A model generated the notes under the pieces. It worked only from the letters and a program-made list of their open reading frames with translations, was not told the origin of the DNA and ran no database searches. DNA of 64,000 bases from Antedon mediterranea (Eukaryota > Echinodermata > Crinoidea > Comatulida > Antedonidae): assembly GCF_964355755.1 (NCBI RefSeq), contig NC_092671.1, positions 18,318,001 to 18,382,000 on the forward strand, read 5' to 3'. The stretch's first letter is position 1, and each line of letters begins with the position of its first letter. Shown in pieces: positions 10,401 through 22,400 of this stretch. Both the position numbers and the translations under genes were made by a program.

Positions 10401-13400
10401 CCGTAGAAAAACAAATGTTTTTACTTTAAAAACACTTCCAGTCATTTTTTGCTTTAAGATCCAGTTTTTCAGGTAAATAATTTTGTTTTTGACTCAAGTT
10501 TTTGTCAAAGTGAATAAATGCAATATTAAAATGGCATATTCAACAAAAACATTAAAATAAATAATTTTTTCAGGGGAAATAATATATCTTATATCAATAA
10601 TTTGTACAGTATAGGTAGTGATTAAAATATGATTTCATTCTAGCTCATCTCTTATTGTTTTATGTTATCAAGCTCTACCTCCATATTATACATATATGTA
10701 TGAATTTTAACTTTTTTTCACCTGTTTTTAATTTTAACTTTATGATTCCTATTGTATCTTTATGTTTGAATGTTGTTTGTATATTTTTAAGAGAGGGCCT
10801 CTTCAAGTCAGCTGTACTGCTGTTGTACAGCTGTTAGAGCTACCCTTGTAAAACAAAGTTTAATAAATAATGTATTTAATTTTTAAAAAAAATAAATAAA
10901 CAGCATACCTTCACCCACAGCATCGTGTTCAACATCAAGGGTTACACTTCTACCATCGTCCAACGTAATTACCCCATTAGTGGAACTCATAATTAGATTT
11001 TGTAGGAGTTGATTGGCTTGTTCAGTTGAGTTGGTAAGGAAGTCTAATAGATACACTGCAATAATACTCCCGTCTTTAAATCCTACTAACGAGCTTTGGT
11101 AAAAAGTGTACGGATACTCAGTACTGTAGTAATCGTCGACCTGTAGAATGTTTGAATGTGTTTTAATACAGTGTGATAATTTGAATAAAATGGTAAAGTG
11201 TAGTAGCAGAGGGGGATTTATGATTTTGAGTTAGAGGGACGAGGTCCTAAAAAGTATGACCCTTGTTTTGCATTGCAATATTGGAAATATGGAGGGGGCG
11301 GGGTGGTATGCCCAGCCCTCAGCCATAATATTGGCAAGTTTCGAGGCTCACTCACCCCTTGGTTCTGGTGGTGGAACAAGTTTTCTCAGAAAAGAATGTA
11401 AATGGTAGGACAAGTATACACAACATGAGACAAGTAGGGGTTAACCGGTGTACTAGTTCACACATAGGCACTGTATTAAGTGCCTTAAATTATCCACTGG
11501 AACAGTTTTGACCGAATAGGTCCCCAGTATAATCACAAATAAATATACAGTACTAAGTTTTAATACTTACAACAGCTAATATTACTTTAGCAATGGACTG
11601 ATATAATTCTGATGAACTATCCGCAAGGTCATCAACATATTGTGCTAAGTCTGCTGACCCATTAACTTCTATCACTCGTAATTCACCGCGATATTGGAGT
11701 GAAACTATAAAAGGAGGTAAAAGTAATGTTTTAAAAAAAGTAATATGTTAACCGAAAATATCATTTTTGTGATTGAGGGTCAGACCTATCTTTGGATCAC
11801 AAATATAGTATACAAAATATACAGCAGTGGAACTGTGGTGGTTGACACGCTTGGTTCAACTCTTTTTTTGGCAATCAAAGGGCCCTCTCACACTGGGGAC
11901 AGAGCGTCGTGAAGTGCAAAGTCACTGACTTATCTGTCCATTATCTACGCCATTGTTCAAATCCGGAGTGTCACAGTACAAGGATTGTTTTAGATTCCCA
12001 TTGCATAATTGGCTAGTAATGTATTTTCTGATTTTTCACAAAGTGTAAAAAAATTGTATTTGGATAAGCTTTTCAAATAAGCACATGAAGAAAATATTTA
12101 GCTTTGCTACTGACCTAAACATTCTCCATTCGTTGAAGGTACAAAGCCTGGCGAGCATGTACATGTGTAACTTCCGATTGTATTCGTACAGTCTTTATTT
12201 GATCCACAAGGACTGCTGGTATCACATTCATTGATATCTAAGTTAATGGTAACAAACGTTAAATGTAAAAAATAATAATTTATGTGAATAATGGATAGTG
12301 ATCAAAAAGTGAGGAAGAATGCATTGAAAAGGCACAAAAAGGATGGCAATGTTGCTGTTGAATAAATGAGACACCATGGAATAACATATAGCAGTAGTAA
12401 CAAGGTTCTATTAAACATCTTCTTTTTTAATTCTATGATCTATTACGTCAATTAGCTGTATTAAGTCAATTAGCTGTTACTGAATCTTTTCCTAATCTTT
12501 TATTCATCTTTTTTTTATATTCATTTGTTAATAATTTATAACTATAAATTTTATATTAGTTAAGATCAGGGAGTGCTGACACTTGTAGTTATAGTAATCT
12601 TATTTACTTTAGAAGTCCCTGACCAATTTATCTCTGTATATTTATGGTTTGTTGGTCAAATACATAAATGATTACAAATTGTAGCACACAGATCAAACAG
12701 TATTAGGCTTTAGATCTTACCAATACAGGCGTTATTGCCGTCACGTTGATATCCTGTGTCACAATCACAAGTGTAGCTACCATCTGTATTCACACACATT
12801 TCATTTGTCGAACATGGATCGTCATCACATTCATTGTAATCTAGAATGAAATAAAAATTCAGATTCAGATTGAGATAATATTTATTTAGATAATAATGAA
12901 TGAATATATACAAAATAGAAAAAAGATATTAAAGTGAACATAGATAAAGCAGTAATTGGTAGTCATTATTATCATGGATCCCTTCTAGAAGTTAAAAACT
13001 TGTCTCGTAGGGACCCATAACAAAACACATTACTAAAAAAATAAAAATAACCTAGAATATATAATTATATAATTTAGGATACAAAATTACAGTATAATAA
13101 CATAACTAACATCTTCTTTATAAAAATTATTTAAATTATATTTCAATGGTTTCATGATAATTATAAATGAAATAACTACCGATATTGGTAAATGAAAAAA
13201 AAATATGTATACATACATTATAATTCCAGTATATATATAGTATATACTATATATACATTATATATAGTATAGATTAAAGATTGCAATAATAAACAACAAC
13301 TAATATTTTGTGTAAGACATAAATAGTATATGAGTATAAATAATGATAATAAGCATATTAACTAAGCAGTATAATATTTAGATATATAATGATTCTTTAA

Positions 13401-16400
13401 CTTTTTTCGGAAAGTAAATAATGATATTGACGTTTTGATATTTGGTGGGATATGATTCCACAAATTAGGACCTGATATAGTTATAAAAAATTTAGTTTTT
13501 GTAAGTCTAGCAAAAGGAATGTTTAAATGAGAAGTTCTTAAATTGTAATTGTGAAATTTGGTACGTTTACAGAGCATATCAATCATAGAAATAGGAAGTT
13601 GGTTTTTAAAATAATTAAACATAAAACTGGCAACTTGAACATTGTGGATATCCGTTAATTTTAATATACCAAGACGTTTAAAAAGGGGTTCAGATGAGGT
13701 TCTATATGGTGAAAAAGTAATAATTCTAGCTGCACGTTTTTGTAATTTAGTTAATCTAGCAATATTAGAAGAGTAATCTGCAGCCCAAATAATGTTACAA
13801 TACTGGAAATAAGGAAGTACAAGTGTGTTATAAAGAGAAATTAAAATATTTAGAGGGAAGAAGTGCTTAAGTCTGTTAATAATACTAATAGATCTTGATA
13901 TTTTTTTCGAAACGTAATTTTGATGACTTTGATGACTGGTCCATTTGAGGTTTTCATGAATATATACACCTAAAAAAAGTGTTTCAGTTTTGCGTTCAAT
14001 TTGAATTCCGCCAAGAAGTATATTTAGGTCATCAACTTTTAGTTTACGTTGAGAATTGTGAAAAATTAAATAATTTGTTTTAAGAGTATTAATAAGTAAT
14101 TTTTTTGAAATAAACCAGTCACAAAATTGTGTTAATTCATCATTGAATGTAGTAAATAATAAATCAATATTGGAATTAGAGTAAAATAAGGTGGTGTCGT
14201 CGGCGAAGGATATTACTTGCAATTTGTTACTGACATTAGCCAGATCATTAACATAAATAAGGAAGAGCAATGGCCCAAGCACAGATCCCTGTGGCACTCC
14301 GCAAGTAATATCCATCGTCGACGATGTACAAGATCCTAATGCAACATATTGTTTTCTATCTTTCAAATAACTATTAAACCAATTCAATGAAATACCTCTA
14401 ATTCCATAGCACTCAAGTTTTTTAATTAAATTATCGTGATTAATAACATCGAAGATTGAAAGATCAATAAATAAACTTAATAAATTTTCTTTTGATTCAA
14501 ATGAATTTGTAATATTATTAATAAGATCTAAAACGGCATGGGATGTAGAGTGATTTTTTCGAAAACCATATTGGCGTTTATTAAGTATATCAAATTTTGT
14601 GAGATAATCAGAAAGTTTAGAATACATGAGTTTTTCAATAATTTTGGAAAACACTGAAAGTAGTGATATTGGCCGGTAATTAGATAATTGACTTCGTTCA
14701 CCTTTCTTGAAAATGGGCACAACTTTAGCTAGTTTTAAGTGTGTTGGAAAAGTGCCAGATAAAAAAGATGAATTTATACAATGGGTAAGTTGGTGGATGA
14801 TTAAGGGAGATACAGATTTTAAGACACGAGCAGTAATACCGTCAGATCCAGACCCTTTATTAGAATTTAGATTGTATATAGTTAGGTTAACATCATCAAT
14901 TGAAACTGGGCTAATATAAAATGAGTTGGCAAACGCAGAATGAAGATAAGATAATGGATCAGTTATATTAGTTGGCATACTATTAATAAGATTAGGACCA
15001 ATTGTAGAAAAATAGTTGTTAAACGATTCACATATCTCTTTTGAGTTTTGTAAATATTATCACCGTCTTTAATTAGATTCGGGTGCTTGTTATTATTATT
15101 ACCTTTATTTAAAACAGAATTTATTACAAGCCATATGTTCTTCAGATTACCTTTATATCTATCAAACTGGGAAGTATAATAATTCTTTTTAGCAGTGCGA
15201 CAAAGATTAGTGAAAATATTATTATATTTTGTATAGTTTAATTTGTCATTATTACTACGTGTGTGCATATATTTGTTATAAAGTTTATGTTTCCGAGAAC
15301 TACATTTTAAGAGAGCAGATGACATCCATGGTTGTTTAAACGTTTTATTTGATTTTATACTACTTTTAACCAAGTGTCTGGAGTGGATATTTGTAAATTT
15401 TTCAATAAATATATCAAAACTCAATCTTGGGTCACAATCAAATATCATAGACCAGTCTTCACCTTCTAAATCAATCGATAAGGCATTTAGGTCGTTTATA
15501 CGAAATGAATAGTTGGCGCTATTATCATCAAGGTTTTGATCATTAATTTCTTGATCAATGAACTGAAATATAGGAAGGTGGTCGGAGATATCATTAAGTA
15601 AAACACCAGCAACTATTTTATAGTTAGATTGTTTGGAATAAAAATGATCAATCAAGGTGGCCGAAGTTGAGGTAATCCTAGTTGGTTTTGAAATAGTTGG
15701 AAAAAAAGAATGGGAAATTAAGGTATTTAGGTAGGTGTTTGTTAATTTATGGTTATGGAATTTTAATAAATCAATATTGAAGTCTCCCATGAGATGACAA
15801 TTTTTGTTTTCATTGTTAATTTGGGTTAATACATTATCGACGGATTTAGTAAAAGAATCTAGCCCTCCACAGGGGGCTCTGTAAATAATGCCTATAATAT
15901 CATTTTTTGTCTTTGAATTTTCAATCTCAACAAAAAGTGATTCGGAAAGGTCGTCTGGTAATTTTAAGTCATTTCGAATTGTAATGCTAATATCATTACG
16001 TATAAAAAATGCAACTCCTCCGCCAATTTGATTATTGCTTCTATTGCTTGCAAAGAAGGAGTAGTTATTAATGAAAGGAATAGGGGAGTTTTCATTAAGC
16101 CATGTTTCACTGATACCGATTATGGAAAATTTGTTATTAATTGAATTCAAAAGGCATTCGAGATCATTAACTTTATGCGTAATACTTCTAATATTAAGAT
16201 GCAGGAGAGATAGTTTAGTATTAAAGGATGTATTAAACTTAGAATTAAATTGTGAATAATCATAAAAGCTGCATTCATCTAGGGTAACTGACTGTGAATT
16301 GAGATTATTAATTAGTTGATCAAAAGATTCATCATATTTGTCATTTTCATTGTAATTAACTGGATTAAAGGTTATGTTAGAAATATCATTGTTGTTAGTA

Positions 16401-19400
16401 AGTTCAGAGTTCACATTAAAGTCATAAAAAGGAAGTAAGTGAAGATAATTAACATTCATTAACAATAGCTGCGTATTAAAAATAATAAAAATGTATTGAA
16501 AGGTATGGTTTTAGTCCAAGAAATAACATCAAATTCGTTTGAAAAAAATGACCTGGATAATTAAATAAAGCTTACCGATACAATTGTTACTGCCATCACG
16601 AACATAACCTGTGACACAAGCACAAGTGAAGCTTCCAATCGTGTTACTACAAACTTCATTTGTCGAACATGGATTCATATCATCACACTCATTATCATCT
16701 AGAATGAAATATCAATGGAATTTTAATTATCAATGGTATTGTTCTACCTAGAGAAGTGATTTTAAAGGAAAAACTGTATGAAATTTGTAATAACACATTT
16801 TACAATGTACCGAAAAATCAAATAATATCAAACCTTACCGACACAATCGTTGCCATCACGCTCATACCCAGAGTCGCATTCACAAGTGTAGCTTCCAATC
16901 GTATTATTACAAACTTCATTTGTTGAACATGGAGAAATAGTATCGCATTCATTTTGATCTTAAAAAAACAAACATAAAGCATCAACATGGTATGGTTCTA
17001 GTCTGAGAAATAATTCTAGAGGAAAAAGAACCGTATAGTTAGGCCATGTTAATTCATTGTACGCATGAGGCATGTTTCCTCACTCTATTTATTGACACAG
17101 TTTGGTCGTTTCTAGGTCCGGGCGACGACCAACAACACATCGATGCATAGGTCGCAGGTCATTGCCAATTTGCCAAATCTCCTTATTATTTGTAATCGAA
17201 AAGTTTATTAAACATAAGAATACTAAAAAAGAATACAGATGTCATCTGTCTTGTCCTATGAGTTTTAAACCACATCAAAGGAATATTTATATGGAATTAG
17301 CTTTCCTTTCAGTGGATGACTTACCTACACATACGCCGTCTACGCTAATAAAGCCTTGAGTTGCACAATTGCAAACGTAACTGCCCATCGTATTAGAACA
17401 AGTCGTGAACTCTGGGCAAGGATCATTATTACACTCATTAATATCTGTAAGAAAATGTTTCTTATATAATAATGTATAGAAACATAGGACGATGTAGTAC
17501 CTTTACTAAGGAGATAGAGGTCTTGTGAATTATAAAAATATTAATTTATAACCATCTTGTAAAAGGTTGTCAGAGATTAATGTGGTTTTTCACCACAAAA
17601 GAAAAAATCGAAATTTAGAATTTTTTCTGAAGATCAAGACTTACCAATACAGTCGTTATTGCCATCACGTTCATACCCAGAGTCGCATTCACAAGTGTAG
17701 CTTCCAATCGTATTATTACAAACTTCATTTGTTGAACATGGAGAAATAGTATCGCATTCATTTTGATCTAAAAAAACAAACATAAAACATCAACATGGTA
17801 TGGTTCTAGTCTGAGAAATAATTCTAGAGGAAAAGGAACCGTAAAGTTAGGCCATGTTAATACTAAGGAGAAAGAGGTCCTGTGAATTATAAAAATATTT
17901 ATTTAAAAACCATCTTGTAAAAGATTGTCAGATATTAATGTGTTTTTTTATCACAAAAGGAAAAATCCAAATTTAGAAATTTTATCTGAAGATCAAGACT
18001 TACCAATACAGTCGTTATTGCTATCACGTTCAAACCCAGTGACACAATCACAAGTAAAGCCACCAACAGTATTCTCACAAACTTCATTTGTCGAACATGG
18101 ATCGTCATCACATTCATTGTAATCTAGAATGAAATAAAAATGATAAAAATGTATTCCAAGAAATAACCTCAAATTCGTAAAAAAAAAAAAAAAAAAGACC
18201 TGGAAAATCAAATAAAGCTTACCGATACAATTGTTACTGCCATCACGAACATAACCTGTGACACACTCACAAGTGAAGCTTCCAATCGTGTTACTACAAA
18301 CTTCATTTGTCGAACATGGATTCATATCATCACACTCATTATCATCTAGAATGAAATATCAATGGAATTTTAATTATCAATGGTATTGTTCTACCTAGAG
18401 AAGTGATTTTAAAGGAACAACTGTATGAAATTTGTAATAACACATTTTAAAATGTACCGAAAAAACAAATAATATCAAACCTTACCAATACAGTCGTTAT
18501 TGCCATCACGTTCATACCCAGAGTCGCATTCACAAGTGTAGCTTCCAATCGTATTATTACAAACTTCATTTGTTGAACATGGAGAAAGAGTATCGCATTC
18601 ATTTTGATCTAAAAAAAAAACAAACATAAAGCATCACCATGGTATGGTTCTAGTCTGAGAAATAATTATAGAGGAAAAAGAATCGTAAAGTTAGGCCATG
18701 TTAATTCATTGTACGCATAAAGGCATGTTTCCTCACTCTATTTATTGACACAGTTTGGTCGTTTCTAGGTCAGGGCGACGACCAACAACACATCAATGCA
18801 TAGGTCGCAGGTCATTGCTAATTTCAAGCTCCTTATTATTTGTAATCGAAAAGTTTACTCAAAATAAGAAAACTAAAAAAGAATACAGATATTATCTGTC
18901 TTGTCCTATGAGTTTTAAACCACATCAAAGGAATATTTATATGGATTTAGCTTTCCTTTCAGTGGATGACTTACCTACACATACGCCGTCTACGCTAATA
19001 AAGCCTTGAGTTGCACAATTGCAAACGAAACTGCCCAACTTCTGTACGAAATCCAAAATCGCTTCCCGTCCCCTGACAAATTGTTTTTTTTAAACAAACA
19101 AACTGTCAACAAAACCAAGATGTGTGTGTGTGTTTTTGATACGTAGAGATAAAAAAAAGTGGACAAAAATCGAATGAAAAACACATTGCTGCGGAAACAC
19201 GAATTCAGTTTTTCATTTACATTTAATTTTTTTTTCACTGGTTTTGATATGTTGCAATTGTTTTTGTATGAGAGATTTGTTACGTACTTGCTACTTTTGT
19301 AATTAAAGTGTGGTCTACCAGAAACCCGTGCTCCGCACTGTTTGTCTACTTTAATAATAATTCACATGGCATGATTATTAAGTATAATAAAAGCGTATTT

Positions 19401-22400
19401 TTCCCGGCCACGATATTTCTTTTCGTCCATAAGTTGGGGACCCTATGAGACGTCACAAAATATGAATTAATATTCATTAATCATGTCCATAAGCTACGTT
19501 AGAAATTAACTAACAATTTGCTAATACAAAGGTTTTCTGTCGAGCCGTATGTGTGGTCCAGTGGATTAGGCTATGTCGATGTATGGGGTTCGAATCCGGT
19601 GAGCAAGTTCTTTTTAGTTTATAGTGAGAGAGATTATTTAGAGGGTTAGGTTTAGTTATATTTAGGAACTTAACTATCTTTCACATAAGGGACCCCAACT
19701 TCTGTACGAAATAAAAAATCGCTTCCCGGCCCCTGACAAATTGTTTTTTTTTAAACAAACAAACTGTAAACATGTGTTTTTTTAATTTACATTTTTGTTT
19801 ATTTCATGGTGTTTTATATTCCCCTTCACCCAACAACCTCCCATAAAATTCTCAAAACAATAATGACACAAAACTATACACCCAAAACGTTATTTATTAT
19901 TTATTTTGTGGAAACACGACACCCTATTTGAATTCGTTTTATTTGTGTGTGTTTTTTTTTTGTTGATATACATTTTTTTTCATGTGTGTTTTTTTTTCAA
20001 TTTTTTTTTTATTTTTTGGTATCTTTTTTGCTAGTTTTTTGCTAGTTTTGTAATTACATTGTGGTTTAGTTTTGATTTTTTAGCTTTAAACGGTGATATA
20101 TACACATGTCGCTGATTGAACGCGAACCTACTAAGCATTTAAAATGTTTAGCCTTTTTTTAGTGTTTAGCCTTAAAATTCAGGAAAGTGACATAGCCTAT
20201 CGTGTGCGGCCCCTCAAAAAACATCAGTGTGCCAAATGTGAGCACGTACCTTTCAGTGGTTTTTGGAGATACGTAAAATTACGCGAAAAATTTAGTAGCA
20301 TTAATATAGATAGCAACATAGCACGATGAAGTACATTTACTAAGGAGAAAGAGGTCTTGTGAATTATAAAAATATTAATTTAAAAACCATCTTGTAAAAG
20401 ATTGTCAGAGATTAATGTGGTTTTTCAACACAAAAGAAAAAAATCCAAATTAAAAATTTTGTCTGAAGATCAAGACTCACCAATACAGTCGTTATTGCTA
20501 TCACGTTCATACCCAGAGTCGCATTCACAAGTGTAGCTTCCAATCGTATTATTACAAACTTCATTTGTTGAACATGGAGAAATAGTATCGCATTCATTTT
20601 GATCTAAAAAAACAAACACAAAGCATCAACATGGTATGGTTCTAGTCTGAGAAATAATTATAGAGGAAAAAGAACCGTAAAGTTAGGCCATGTTAATACT
20701 AAGGAGAAAGAGGTCTTGTGAATTATAAAAATATTAATTTAAAAACCATCTTGTAAAAGATTATCAGATATTAATGTGTTTTTTTATCACAAAAGGAAAA
20801 ATCCAAATTTAGAAATTTTGTCTGAAGATCAAGACTTACCAATACAGTCGTTATTGCTATCACGTTCAAACCCAGTGACACAATCACAAGTAAAGCCACC
20901 AACAGTATTCTCACAAACTTCATTTGTCGAACATGGATTGTCATCACATTCATTGTCGTCTGAAATAAGATAAAAGGAAAAATCGTAAGAAAGGCTCTAC
21001 AGTTGCAGAGACTGCAAGATATTACTAACATACTATAATTCAAAAATTAATAATTTTAACCTTACCAATACATATGTTACTGTCATTACGTACAAATCCT
21101 GTGATACAATCACAAGTAAAGCCACCAACAGTATTCTCACAAACTTCATTTGTCGAACATGGATTGTCATCACATTCATTGTCGTCTGAAATAAGATAAA
21201 AGGAAAAATCGTATGAACGGCTCTATAGTTGCAGAGAATGCAAGATATTACTAACATACTATAATTCAAAAATTTATAATTTTAACCTTACCAATACATA
21301 TGTTACTGTCATTACGTACAAATCCTGTGATACAATCACAAGTAAAGCCACCAACAGTATTCTCACAAACTTCATTTGTCGAACATGGATTGTCATCACA
21401 TTCATTGTCGTCTGAAATAAGACAAAAAGAAAAATCGTCAGAACGGCTCTATAGTTGCAGAGAATGCAAGATATTACTAACATACTATAATTCAAAAATT
21501 AATAATTTTAACCTTACCAATACATATGTTACTGTCATTACGTACAAATCCTGTGATACAATCACAAATAAAGCTACCAACTGTATTATTACAAACTTCA
21601 TTTGTTGAACATGGATTATTATCACATTCATTTTCATCTGAAAAAATAGTAATTTAGAAAGCAGAATTAAATTCAAATGCTGGATTTTGAACTTTAAAGA
21701 TGTATTGTCCTCCAAAAACATGAACAATGAATATTAATTAAATCAGTTTTAATAAAGTTAATCACTTCCGAAGAAAAAATAATGTTTTCTATTATAAGAT
21801 GACAAAATAAATGATTAAATTCAACCAAAAATCCATTGGCTGGAAGCCAATTTGACTATTTTTTGCTTTATATTACAATTTTTTTAAGGTAAATAATTTT
21901 GTTTTCAATCCATGTTTTGGTCAAAGTGGATAACTATTTATGTCAAATTAAAATGGCATATTCAACAAAAAACATTTTAAGAATTATTTTTTTCAGTGGG
22001 ACAATACACCTGATTACGAATTCATTACACATTTAGTACCTGGGTCCGGTATTATGTCTGTTACAACCTGACTGTCTGGTTCTAGAATATTATTGTCTCG
22101 TCCTGTTAGACCGTCTAGGAACACCTGCCACAACTGGTCATCGGTAATATTTAATTCTATGTTAAATGTCACGATAAATGTTGCACGTAGGCCAACGGAC
22201 ACGTTCATGAATGAGATGGTTTCAGTGCCGAAATATTTATCCATATAAATACTCTTTTGAAATAAACTGTCCATCTGCAAAAACATAAACACGAAATATT
22301 GTATAATACAAGCCAATACAGCCACACTGTATGCAAACACATTCAACAAAACAAAAAAGAACACATTTATAGTAATAGAGAAACATATTATTGGCATGGC

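Larger units (their letters stand above)
12859..16484 (-). mobile_element. LINE (CR1/L2-like) with 8-bp target duplication
   Basis: A 3.6-kb non-LTR retrotransposon in an intron. Its boundaries come from the paralogous intron at 18124-18222, which lacks it: ATAAAAAT occurs at 12851-12858 and again at 16485-16492 as a target-site duplication. The 3' end on the minus strand is a short AATCTGAATCTGAAT tail, a microsatellite-type end seen in CR1/L2 elements, not poly(A). The two ORFs are separate entries. The 5' end lies only about 20 bp before the first ATG, so it is probably 5'-truncated and lacks ORF1. Confidence 0.85.
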
